Part shown: positions 14,611-21,693 of the stretch, piece by piece
How the letters are laid out: the number at the start of each line of letters is the position of its first letter
Numbering within the stretch: the first letter of the stretch is position 1
Source of the DNA: Candidatus Thorarchaeota archaeon
Lineage (GTDB): Archaea > Asgardarchaeota > Thorarchaeia > Thorarchaeales > Thorarchaeaceae
DNA: 25,133 nt
Direction of reading: 5' to 3'
Assembly: GCA_016840385.1 (NCBI GenBank)
Contig: JAEOSL010000047.1
Span: 1-25,133 of the forward strand
Position numbers and translations under genes: made by a program
The notes under the pieces: model-generated
Database searches by the model: none
What the model was told of the DNA's origin: nothing
What the model saw: the letters and a program-made list of their open reading frames with translations, nothing else

Positions 14611-15315
14611 ATGGCTTCAGTATCAACAACACTCGAAACAATCACCACTGCAAGTGCAGTGTCAGACGTGATGAATCTCCTAGTGGAGAAATTAGATAAT
14701 ACTCGGAGAGAGAAATTGTCACACTGGATCAAGCTCATTGAGGAACATGCGGAAAGTGTTGTGCGAAATCTTACACCTGCTCAGTTGAAGAGAAGAAAAA
14801 TGGAGGTTGTTGCGGCTGCGGCAGTGTATGATGCGTTCCTGGAATTTGAAAGTAGAACTACTGTGAAGTTGCGACTTCCCCTCATGCATGAAGCTCTGGG
14901 TCGAAGCAAGTGTACTATCAACACAACTTGGAACAAGCTATTTGACAATCGAGGTGCACTGAGAGGAGACCAACTCGATGTTGTGTACATCAGTAAGAAT
15001 GGGTTTCTAACAGACGCAATATCAAATGTCATTCAAGCATTAACCAAGGCAGTAGATAAATTGACTCCAGAAATTAGCAAGTGGCTAGATGATATCAAAA
15101 CAGAAGCCATAGAACTTTCCCAATCAGTACCACAAGATATTGTGAACAACTATGATACACTCACTGGGGCAGTGACTATTATCTATGCGGCAATACAACA
15201 TCATCATGGGAAGATGCAAGTGAAGATAGCACAGAGAGACCTGTCACTGTTATCTGCCACTAGTCCAGCATTGATCAGTAAGTGCTGGATAGATCTTTTT
15301 GAGAATCATGCATAG
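14611..15315 (+). CDS. Two-repeat cyclin-fold protein, TFIIB-core-like, without zinc ribbon
   Basis: A 234-aa all-helical protein with two parallel repeats. Repeat 1 (about 35-115) has VVAAAAVYDAFLEFE followed by a helix ending SKCTINTTWNKLFDN. Repeat 2 (about 150-232) has LTGAVTIIYAAIQHHHG followed by SPALISKCWIDLFEN. In archaeal TFB and eukaryotic TFIIB, each cyclin repeat has an Ala-rich helix (AAAxYxA) and a closing helix with ...TxxxIxxxYxxL; both are echoed here. There is no N-terminal Cys-rich zinc ribbon or B-reader, and the basic promoter-binding face is poorly kept. It may be a diverged TFB paralogue that no longer recruits RNA polymerase, or another cyclin-like adaptor. ATG 14611 follows purine-rich GGTAAGGA. 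A dodecin gene follows 64 bases downstream on the same strand. Confidence 0.6.
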   Translation: MASVSTTLETITTASAVSDVMNLLVEKLDNTRREKLSHWIKLIEEHAESVVRNLTPAQLKRRKMEVVAAAAVYDAFLEFESRTTVKLRLPLMHEALGRSKCTINTTWNKLFDNRGALRGDQLDVVYISKNGFLTDAISNVIQALTKAVDKLTPEISKWLDDIKTEAIELSQSVPQDIVNNYDTLTGAVTIIYAAIQHHHGKMQVKIAQRDLSLLSATSPALISKCWIDLFENHA

Positions 15316-15379
15316 CTCAGGTTTACAAACCTCCATAAGCCTTGGTTCTTACTGTGCTATTACTATCGGAGGAATTCGG

Positions 15380-15580
15380 TTGGTTGTCAAAGTCATTGAA
15401 CTAATAGGAGCTTCACCAGATAGCTGGGAAGCAGCAGCACGGAATGCTATTGATGTTGCATCAAAGAGTGTTCGCGGAATTACTGGCATCGATGTTATCC
15501 ATTTCACTGCTAAGGTGGAAAATGGAAAGATCGTCAAGTACAAAGCAAATCTGAAAATTGCTTTCAAGTACGAAGTATAA
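15380..15580 (+). CDS. Dodecin (flavin-binding) family protein
   Basis: A 66-aa protein covering the whole dodecin fold: strand VVKVIELIG, then ASPDSWEAAARNAIDVASKSV as the single helix (read as motif, with the conserved Trp that stacks on flavin), strand GIDVIHFTAKV and the closing ENGKIVKYKANLKIAFKYEV pair. Dodecins form hollow dodecamers that bind FMN, FAD, riboflavin or CoA and buffer free flavin. The start is TTG 15380 with GGAGG seven bases upstream. A longer in-frame start at 15299 would overlap the upstream gene and add 27 residues not typical of dodecins, so it is rejected. It follows the TFIIB-like gene closely, perhaps as one transcript. Flavin handling could serve the redox genes elsewhere in the window. 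Confidence 0.88.
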   Translation: MVVKVIELIGASPDSWEAAARNAIDVASKSVRGITGIDVIHFTAKVENGKIVKYKANLKIAFKYEV

Positions 15581-15636
15581 CAGTTTCAAAAATCCTCGTG
15601 CGCATATTACATGTGGGCACGGGGAATCATCTTATT

Positions 15637-16800
15637 TTACGCAAGCGTTGTCTTCTTGACAAATATCAACCAAGATATGATAATGAAGGCTAATGACATA
15701 ATGAGCATCAGATACATATCACCAAGAAACTCAATTGCTGCGATGTTTTTGAAAGCGATGTCCACCATCATCACACGACCCATACTAACCGGGAAAATAT
15801 CATCTATGATCCCAACGTCTAGGAAGCCAGTACCAATGATTGTGGAGCCAAACATCAGGAAGAGAAACGATTGATTGGCTTGAAGTCGAGTTTGTACAAG
15901 AGTTGATATCAAAACACCCAAACTTGCACCTGAGAGAGATAATAGACCAAGAATGATGTTCAGGTTAAGAAATTGATGCCAAAGATCGATATTGAAAAGA
16001 GTCATCCATAAAACCAGCAGGAACTGAGCTTGAAGCATTCCAATCATAAAGTACCCTAGAACCTTTGCTAAGATAGCTTCCATTTTGGTGGCAGGAGTAA
16101 GGAGCATCCGGTTCAATGGGATATCACCAACGATTGCCTGAGCGGCTGTTGCTGATACTGCAATGAAAATTGCAAACACAATCATGAATATTCCGAAGGT
16201 GGCACTAAGTGAACTTGCACCCTCTGGTTGAAATTCGGGGTAATTCCGCGAAGATATCTCACCTTGAATCCAACCATGATCATATCGAAAATCCTGAACG
16301 ACTCTACTAAATCGTCCCGAAACCTCAGATAGACTATCAAAGTCAGTACTGCTAATATGAAGGTTAACAAAGGCAGGAACATCGTTTGTTATATTCCCTT
16401 CAAATCCATATGCAAGGACAGCATAGGCATCTACATTGTCAAAATAGAGTGCTTCAAGAGCTAGTTGTTCAGTATCGTATAAAATCACGATGAACTGTGG
16501 ACTATTTTGAAGATACCATGTGAAATTTGCGGAAAGGTCTTCGCCAGGAAAAGTATCGGTTGTATCAATGTCAACAATTCCCAATGTCAATGCATCAGCA
16601 TCCTTTGTAGGATCGATATTTGACATACCAATCGTACTACCCTGATTGATAGCAAAGTACATCGTACCCATGATCATTGTTGGGAGTACAAAAATTAGAA
16701 GAAGCGCGAACTTGTCATTGGATATCAACTTGATTTCCTTAAGGAACATAGAATAGATACGCCAAAGTTTGCTATTGCGTTTCTTCCCGACACTAGACAT
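15637..16800 (-). CDS. ABC-2 type transporter permease
   Basis: A 387-aa membrane subunit of an ABC exporter. Layout: cytosolic head RIYSMFLKEIKLISNDKFALL, first TM (about 30-52), a large external domain (about 53-198) with NFT/NIT sequons, then five TM helices (about 199-385), including the family's GDIPLNRMLLTPATKMEAILAKVLGYF turn between TM2 and TM3 (read as motif), and a C-terminal positive tail FVKKTTLA. This is the ABC2_membrane_3 pattern. ATG 16800 has GGTGA six bases upstream. No ATPase gene is next to it; the only one in the window is the partial gene at 1-434. It converges with the dodecin gene, 56 bases apart. Substrate not predictable; lipids or polysaccharides are common in this class. 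Confidence 0.88.
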   Translation of the reverse strand: MSSVGKKRNSKLWRIYSMFLKEIKLISNDKFALLLIFVLPTMIMGTMYFAINQGSTIGMSNIDPTKDADALTLGIVDIDTTDTFPGEDLSANFTWYLQNSPQFIVILYDTEQLALEALYFDNVDAYAVLAYGFEGNITNDVPAFVNLHISSTDFDSLSEVSGRFSRVVQDFRYDHGWIQGEISSRNYPEFQPEGASSLSATFGIFMIVFAIFIAVSATAAQAIVGDIPLNRMLLTPATKMEAILAKVLGYFMIGMLQAQFLLVLWMTLFNIDLWHQFLNLNIILGLLSLSGASLGVLISTLVQTRLQANQSFLFLMFGSTIIGTGFLDVGIIDDIFPVSMGRVMMVDIAFKNIAAIEFLGDMYLMLIMSLAFIIISWLIFVKKTTLA

Positions 16801-16842
16801 TCTTCGTCACCTAAGAATTCAGTCTGATATTTTACTGAGGTC

Positions 16843-16852
16843 CTTTTATGGG
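16843..16852 (-). promoter_or_regulatory. Probable TATA box of the ABC-2 permease gene
   Basis: The minus strand reads ATAAAAGGAC preceded by BRE-like AAACCC. The start of transcription would lie near 16818, leaving a short leader with the GGTGA site. Confidence 0.5.
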
Positions 16853-16896
16853 TTTGCTGAGGAGCCTCCTATCAAATAATTGGGGAATATCTTAGA

Positions 16897-16956
16897 TAGA
16901 AAAAAGAGAGAACAGAATACAGCTCCATAGATACGAAGTTGTAGCCAAGGAGCTGT
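16897..16956 (-). terminator. Terminator-like hairpin after the 56-aa small ORF
   Basis: Perfect 8-bp inverted repeat ACAGCTCC (16919-16926) / GGAGCTGT (16949-16956) with a 22-base loop. Reading leftward, it is followed by a T-rich run (A-rich 16897-16912 on the plus strand). It starts six bases past the small ORF stop, which supports that ORF being transcribed as its own unit. Confidence 0.6.
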
Positions 16957-16961
16957 TGCTA

Positions 16962-17132
16962 TTACTCTTCATCCTTTTTGTAAGGATTCTTTGTCTTGAA
17001 CGGATTTTTAGGTCCGTGTATTTTGATACTGAAAGTTTTCTTTAATTTCTCAGTAGTTGATTCTTTTTCATCTGTCAAATCCATAGCCTCTCTAACCACA
17101 TTGTTGAAAGCAGTTGTATTTGTGTTTCTCAT
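16962..17132 (-). CDS. Small basic hypothetical protein, 56 aa
   Basis: The 435-base gap 16801-17235 holds one plausible short gene. From ATG 17132 it reads MRNTNTTAFNNVVREAM, continues with a charged helix-like DLTDEKESTTEKLKK, a strand-like TFSIKIHG, and ends with a Lys/Pro/Asn-rich tail PKNPFKTKNPYKKDEE before TAA. A stop lies two codons before the ATG, so the start is not extendable. No clear ribosome site is visible, and leaderless expression would fit. A hairpin with T-run directly after the stop argues that it is real. No family is recognised. It may be a small nucleic-acid-binding or adaptor protein, but that is a guess from charge only. Confidence 0.45.
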   Translation of the reverse strand: MRNTNTTAFNNVVREAMDLTDEKESTTEKLKKTFSIKIHGPKNPFKTKNPYKKDEE

Positions 17133-17235
17133 TGAAGGCTATTAATCTATCAGTTTTCTTATCGAAAAGATTTGGCAAACGCGGTAGCGTCATGGTTAAA
17201 ACATCTATTGATTGATTGCGAACCGAGGTTAGAAA

Positions 17236-17577
17236 TTGACCAAACCTACAAGCCAAATCAATGATGAAACAATGAGAGCCCTTGCTCTCTTCGCCGCAGG
17301 AATACTTCTCAATATAGGACTATTTTTTGTTCTTGCATTATTCGCTCCTTTGGTTGTTGGCATTGCATGTGGGTATATTCTAGGTCACAAAAGAAACGGG
17401 ATACTCACAGGATTTCTGAGTGCAGTATTTTCCTATTCATTGATGTTTATTGTCGCAGCTTTTGGAACTAACTTTCTTGATTTGGTTGGAGCTGTTCTTA
17501 TCATGAGTATCATTGGAGGAGCTGGAGGATTCATTGGAGCATATTTGCAAAAGAAGATGATTGAATCATCTTCCTAA
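17236..17577 (+). CDS. Small integral membrane protein, DUF5518-like
   Basis: A 113-aa protein with about four closely packed TM segments: ALALFAAGILLNIGLFFVL, APLVVGIACGYILG, LTGFLSAVFSYSLMFIVAA and AVLIMSIIGGAGGFIGAYL, with a polar HKRNG turn and a basic end. Gly-rich helices and the GYILGHKRNGILTGFLSA pattern resemble small archaeal membrane proteins of the DUF5518 type, known only by sequence. The start TTG 17236 has GAGGT six bases upstream. Its TAA stop overlaps the TAG stop of the convergent C25 peptidase gene. Function unknown. Confidence 0.75.
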   Translation: MTKPTSQINDETMRALALFAAGILLNIGLFFVLALFAPLVVGIACGYILGHKRNGILTGFLSAVFSYSLMFIVAAFGTNFLDLVGAVLIMSIIGGAGGFIGAYLQKKMIESSS

Positions 17578-18728
17578 GTATCTACAATGATTTGACCTGG
17601 TGAGTAATTAGCGTTCGGTCCAACTGTTGTTGGTCTCAAGGGATTACCAAATAGTACCCATTCACAAACGGACACAGCATTGTCATTCGTTAGTGTATTT
17701 GTAGTTCCATTCCGAATATTCTCAAGTTCAGCCATCACATCTCTGTCAAGATTACGTGTGATTTCTCGATCTACAGTCACCTTAACCTGTCCAATCAGTT
17801 CGTGTGTGTCCAACAAATCAAGGAATCCATATTTCCAGCCATCACAATATGGACATTGTTTCCAATCATCGAAGGGTTCGACATTGTTCAATGTGTCCAA
17901 AGTGGAACCGATATAGATTGAACCCTGGTCTAGGAAAGCACGGAGAAGTGGACCTTCTTGAGCTGTACTGCATGCCTCTGAATAGACCACGGGATAGCCC
18001 TCAAATCTGATTGTCGATGTCTGTTCAGAAGTCAGTATGACAGAGTTGTGTGTAGCCCACCTATCGGGTGTACCATGAATTCTAGAGGTGAATACTCCGT
18101 CAGAGAATTGAAGAATGAATTCACAAACTGACATCAGCTTTTGTTCGTCTTCAGTATACTTACCAAGAACCTCAACATCAAAGCCCAAAGCAGCAAGTCC
18201 CTCAACGTGACGACTTGAGCGGCCGGGTTGACTATCAAAGACAATCGCGATGTCACTATCAATTACTTTGGGATCCATGTGATAGAGCACAGTTTCGGGA
18301 GACCCATAGATTCGTCCAATTGGAAAATCTGGAATGGAGTCCCCATCAAGATCTTGGATAAACCAGTCAGTAAATGCATATGCACCTTTGTAGGAAATCT
18401 GGGTAGCAGGTAATTCTTTGTTACTTCCAATTAGGAGAACACCAAGGTGATTATCTTTGTCATAATTGTCACGGATAGTCTTCTGGGTCAGTACCCAAGA
18501 TCTACCTTTCTCCTCGATAAAATCGCAGTTCAGCTCCCTTGCCTTCTGCTTGTATTTTGTGAGATTATCTTCTCCAACTTTACCACACACAATCAACATC
18601 TTTGAAAGAAGATCACGAGGCATCTGACCAACATCAAAAGTAAGGTCCTCTTCGGAACGTTCCTTTCGGAATAATTTCCTCTTAATTTCATTGATTGTCC
18701 CAGAACCGGATTTCCTAATGATGTTCAT
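17574..18728 (-). CDS. C25-like cysteine peptidase (gingipain/caspase fold), no signal peptide
   Basis: A 384-aa protein of clan CD type. The C25 pattern is visible in order: LGVLLIGSNKELPATQ (about 95-110), FTDWFIQDLDGDSIPDFPIGRIYG (119-142, read as motif) with the family's GR turn, catalytic H218 in SRIHGTPDRW, catalytic C253 in YSEACSTAQ, the IYIGST strand, and a closing VLFGNPLRP where C25 peptidases usually have GDPxLR. Known C25 enzymes are secreted, but here the N-terminus is basic and polar with no signal or TM, so it is probably cytoplasmic. A CPYC pair (292-295) may bind zinc or be redox active. ATG 18728 has no clear ribosome site. A small helical protein gene lies 87 bases upstream on the same strand. 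Confidence 0.75.
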   Translation of the reverse strand: MNIIRKSGSGTINEIKRKLFRKERSEEDLTFDVGQMPRDLLSKMLIVCGKVGEDNLTKYKQKARELNCDFIEEKGRSWVLTQKTIRDNYDKDNHLGVLLIGSNKELPATQISYKGAYAFTDWFIQDLDGDSIPDFPIGRIYGSPETVLYHMDPKVIDSDIAIVFDSQPGRSSRHVEGLAALGFDVEVLGKYTEDEQKLMSVCEFILQFSDGVFTSRIHGTPDRWATHNSVILTSEQTSTIRFEGYPVVYSEACSTAQEGPLLRAFLDQGSIYIGSTLDTLNNVEPFDDWKQCPYCDGWKYGFLDLLDTHELIGQVKVTVDREITRNLDRDVMAELENIRNGTTNTLTNDNAVSVCEWVLFGNPLRPTTVGPNANYSPGQIIVDT

Positions 18729-18815
18729 GACAGCAGAAATTCAGACAAAACTGATAATGATACTTCCTACTACGAACCATCTCAGGTTTTTGATAAGTAA
18801 ATCAATAGCGAGTGA

Positions 18816-19124
18816 TTATCCCCTCACTCCTGATGTTCCGGATATCTTGTCTTTAATATCATCATCTCCTATGATATCATCGACTATCTCAAATATTGTA
18901 TCAATTATTGAGGGTTCATATGTTTCCTCAGTTATCAGATAGGCGATTGATTTGTCGAGATCTTTTATTTTCCGATCTGCTTCATTAAATGCCTTCAGAG
19001 CTTCTCCATACCCCTCACTAGTCGGATTTATCGCCTTAGGAGCGTGTTTATTGAAAATCCCTTGTTGTCTGCTCTTCTCTTTTTTCAATACTTTTAGAAC
19101 TTCTTGCTTTGATTCCGCATCCAT
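18816..19124 (-). CDS. Small charged helical protein, 102 aa, unknown
   Basis: I do not recognise a family. The protein is mostly helix: a Lys-rich first half KQEVLKVLKKEKSRQQGIF, a short loop around NPTSEGYGEAL, a helix FNEADRKIKDLDKSIAYLI, and an acidic second half with IDTIFEIVDDIIGDDDIKDK. No signal or TM. ATG 19124 has GTGA six bases upstream, and a TATA-like GTTAAAG precedes it. It lies 87 bases upstream of the C25-like peptidase on the same strand and may be its cofactor, substrate or inhibitor, but nothing beyond position supports this. Divergent from the HAD phosphatase. Confidence 0.65.
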   Translation of the reverse strand: MDAESKQEVLKVLKKEKSRQQGIFNKHAPKAINPTSEGYGEALKAFNEADRKIKDLDKSIAYLITEETYEPSIIDTIFEIVDDIIGDDDIKDKISGTSGVRG

Positions 19125-19221
19125 TGAAAGTCACTTACTTCATATTTGGTTGAACCCTCTTTAACTCTACTGGAAATCTAAAGATGAAATTGAACCAGTT
19201 ATACAACATTACGTACAGCAG

Positions 19222-19229
19222 AGTTTAAG
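19222..19229 (+). promoter_or_regulatory. Probable TATA box of the HAD phosphatase gene
   Basis: AGTTTAAG lies about 45 bases before TTG 19271. The transcript would start near 19252 and include GAGGT at 19257-19261. Confidence 0.35.
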
Positions 19230-19270
19230 ATAGGGAGTAGATTCAGCATGTCGAGAGAGGTTGTCTAAAT

Positions 19271-19915
19271 TTGCACAAAGATATCAAAATTATCGCTTTC
19301 GACCTTGACGGAGTCCTTTATGATGGACCAAGCGCCGCATTTCATCTAGCTCAACAAGTAGGACTCGGAAAAAAATACCAAGAACTCTTCGCGAGAATGG
19401 CAACAGAAAATTTGTCTTTTGATGATTCACTCAGATTAGGCGCAAAGATTTGGGAAGGTATAGCTTTTGGGGGAGAATATAGAGAACTCGTCATGAAATT
19501 ACCACTCATGAAAGGAGCAGAAGAAACAATTGAAACACTCAAATCGTCAGGCTATCATATTGGGTGTATCTCAAGTGGAGTTAGTCAGTTCTTCATGGAA
19601 CCACTTATGGAAAGATTGAATCTTGATTTTGCTTTTTCAAATATCCTTGGTATATCAGACGGAACACATTCAGGTGAGATCGAGTACGCAATGGGTGGAC
19701 CTCAGAAAGCTGAAACAGCACTGAGAGTTTTGAAAGGAAAAGAACTCAGCACTAAGAATTTGGCAAGTGTGGGAGATGGTGAAAATGACATTCACCTCTT
19801 TGGAGTTTCAGGATTCTCAATCGCATTCAATCCAGTAAGTGAAGCAGTGAGTGGAGCAGCATCAGTCACAATCCACTCAAAGAATCTCGAATTGATTTTA
19901 GAATACTTCATCTGA
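19271..19915 (+). CDS. HAD-superfamily phosphatase, SerB-like
   Basis: A 214-aa soluble phosphatase. HAD motifs: nucleophile D11 and D13 in AFDLDGVLYDG, motif II S101-S102 in CISSGVSQ, motif III Lys K146 in GGPQKAE, and motif IV D169/D173 in VGDGENDIHLF. The cap (about 16-80) is helical, of C1 type, as in phosphoserine phosphatase, and the SSG and GDGEND forms are those of SerB-like members. Phosphoserine is the likeliest substrate, but sugar phosphates cannot be excluded. The start is TTG 19271, with GAGGT nine bases upstream. Its stop lies two bases from that of the convergent sugar aminotransferase. Confidence 0.85.
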   Translation: MHKDIKIIAFDLDGVLYDGPSAAFHLAQQVGLGKKYQELFARMATENLSFDDSLRLGAKIWEGIAFGGEYRELVMKLPLMKGAEETIETLKSSGYHIGCISSGVSQFFMEPLMERLNLDFAFSNILGISDGTHSGEIEYAMGGPQKAETALRVLKGKELSTKNLASVGDGENDIHLFGVSGFSIAFNPVSEAVSGAASVTIHSKNLELILEYFI

Positions 19916-19917
19916 AA

Positions 19918-21054
19918 CTAGGCAAGTATCTTTCTGAAAGCATCCTTGATGGCTTCCTTCTCATCTCCTGTAAGACTTGGATGAACAGGAATGTCGAAGT
20001 GTCTTGCACCAATATCTTCAGCATGCAATAGTGAAACCTTCGAGTAATCAGGATAGTCAACGTATTTTGCCCAACGCCATTTCTGAATGTTGAGATATGT
20101 GTCTTGCTTGTGACAGGGTAAGGCATACACTGCTCGTGAGCCCACACCTTCATCTCGAAGTGCAGATACCATCTCGTCACGATTCATTTTCGCAGAATTG
20201 ATGGTTGGGGCATAGAGATGATATCCAGATTGGAATCCTTCATCTTCCGACTGAGTGCTAATTTCATCAAACTCGGAGAAGAACTTGTTGTATTCTTGAG
20301 CATTCTTTCTGCGCTCCTTGATGACAAAATCAAAACGTTTCATCTGCTCTACACCTATAGCAGCGACGATATCCATCATTCGATTGTTGTAGCCAATCTG
20401 ATAGTGACTATAACCACCCTGTTTTCCACGACCATGATTCTTGATCATGAGCATTTTGTCATAGAGCTCTTCATCATTTGTTGTGACCATTCCACCCTCA
20501 CCGGTGAGAATGTTCTTAGTGGCATAGAACGAGAAGGTGGCACAATGTCCGAGGCTACCAATCATTTTATCGTTTATCGAACCACCGTGAGCTTGGCAAG
20601 CATCCTCAATTACTTGGAGGTCCTGCTTCTCTGCAATTTCCATTATTCGAGGCATATCAGCGGGCATTCCAAAGATATGTACAGGCATGATAGCCTTAGT
20701 CTTCTTTGTAATAGCAGCCTCAATTAATTCAGGATCTATATTGTAAGTGTCGGGTTTGATGTCCACGAAAATTGGAACACCACCAACCATCGCAATGGAA
20801 TTTGCGGATGCAATGAATGTGAATGGTGATGTAATTACTTCATCGCCAGGTTGAATTCCCATCGCTTCAAGAGCAGTACTAAGAGCTGTAGTTCCATTGG
20901 AAGTTACTGTTGCGAACTTTGTTCCAATGAACTCTGAGAATAATCTTTCAAATTCACGAGAGACCTTTCCTTCTGCAAGCATACCTGATTCTAAAACTCG
21001 CTTGACAGCTTCAATCTCTTCATCTTTGATAATTGGCTTAGTGAATGGAATCAT
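19918..21054 (-). CDS. DegT/DnrJ/EryC1/StrS family sugar aminotransferase
   Basis: A 378-aa PLP enzyme, fold type I, that would transfer an amino group to a keto sugar nucleotide. Motifs: opening IPFTKPIIKDEEIEAV, SNGTTALSTALEAMGI, GDEVITSPFTFIASANSI, VHIFGMPADMP, D151 in VIEDACQAHGG, the Schiff-base K180 in SFYATKNILTGEGGMV, and the Arg/Asn segment NNRMMDIVAAIG. Length is typical. The sugar cannot be told from sequence; in archaea such enzymes feed surface glycans and N-glycans, which fits glmS and the sequon-rich exported proteins here. ATG 21054 has GTGA six bases upstream. Its stop lies two bases from that of the HAD gene, and a DUF2085 gene lies 75 bases upstream on the same strand. Confidence 0.92.
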   Translation of the reverse strand: MIPFTKPIIKDEEIEAVKRVLESGMLAEGKVSREFERLFSEFIGTKFATVTSNGTTALSTALEAMGIQPGDEVITSPFTFIASANSIAMVGGVPIFVDIKPDTYNIDPELIEAAITKKTKAIMPVHIFGMPADMPRIMEIAEKQDLQVIEDACQAHGGSINDKMIGSLGHCATFSFYATKNILTGEGGMVTTNDEELYDKMLMIKNHGRGKQGGYSHYQIGYNNRMMDIVAAIGVEQMKRFDFVIKERRKNAQEYNKFFSEFDEISTQSEDEGFQSGYHLYAPTINSAKMNRDEMVSALRDEGVGSRAVYALPCHKQDTYLNIQKWRWAKYVDYPDYSKVSLLHAEDIGARHFDIPVHPSLTGDEKEAIKDAFRKILA

Positions 21055-21129
21055 CAGGGTTCACTGGCCTGAACATTTCTAAACAGGTTAAAACAGTTTG
21101 GCATGTATGACAGTTGTACTGCAATGTTC

Positions 21130-21693
21130 TTACTCATCGTCTTCAGCATCTTCAGCATCAATCTGAGCTTTCATTGCTGATAGACTTGAAGAGCGTCTTC
21201 GATTCTCAATCAATCCTACGATTCCAACGGAACCAGCCATGATTGCCAATGCTACAAGCATGAAGAAGAGGTCTCCAATTAAGAAGATTATAGCAAGGCC
21301 AAATCCACTACCGAATCCTGTAACTGTACGAATATGATTGGTAGTCTTTCTAGATGTAAGCCTTTGACTCATCCAATCAGCAACTGTTGTGAATCCTAGA
21401 ATCACAGAAAATAGGAACCAGAACCACGATGGGCTCAAATCTACTTGGAGGAGTGCGAGGAATAAAATCCCAAGACCCAAACCGCCGTAGATACCGGTAC
21501 ATCTACTACAGAAATAGAGTGACCGCCCTCTAAATGAAACACGAAGACAATGCCCATAAAGAGAAGGAGGGTGATGAGAGAGAAGCATATGCAACCCTTC
21601 TTTGACATCATCTGCTCGATTCCACTCAAGAGCTTCAAGATCGAGCTCATCTTCGTGCATGGTGCGTTGCTGCTTTTCTGTCACGATGACCAC
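21130..21693 (-). CDS. DUF2085 family membrane protein with His/Cys motif
   Basis: A 187-aa protein. A polar acidic head is followed by HMLLSHHPPSLYGHC and the family hallmark FCSRCTGIYGG, then about four TM helices, the conserved DWMSQRL and RTVTGFGSG between helices, and an acidic tail DAEDAEDDE. The clustered His and CxxC residues suggest metal binding near the membrane face; function is unknown for the family. The start is GTG 21693, or possibly the in-frame GTG at 21684 (GTGGT four bases upstream); the sequence does not decide. Upstream is a perfect 7-bp inverted repeat (21705-21726). Confidence 0.78.
   Translation of the reverse strand: MVIVTEKQQRTMHEDELDLEALEWNRADDVKEGLHMLLSHHPPSLYGHCLRVSFRGRSLYFCSRCTGIYGGLGLGILFLALLQVDLSPSWFWFLFSVILGFTTVADWMSQRLTSRKTTNHIRTVTGFGSGFGLAIIFLIGDLFFMLVALAIMAGSVGIVGLIENRRRSSSLSAMKAQIDAEDAEDDE

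Noticed and set aside
15299..15379. Longer N-terminus for the dodecin frame
   Set aside because: It overlaps the upstream gene, lacks a good ribosome site and adds 27 residues absent from dodecins; TTG 15380 has GGAGG at ideal distance.
20218..20727. Plus-strand 169-codon open frame
   Set aside because: Antisense to the core of the DegT-family aminotransferase, whose catalytic motifs are intact.
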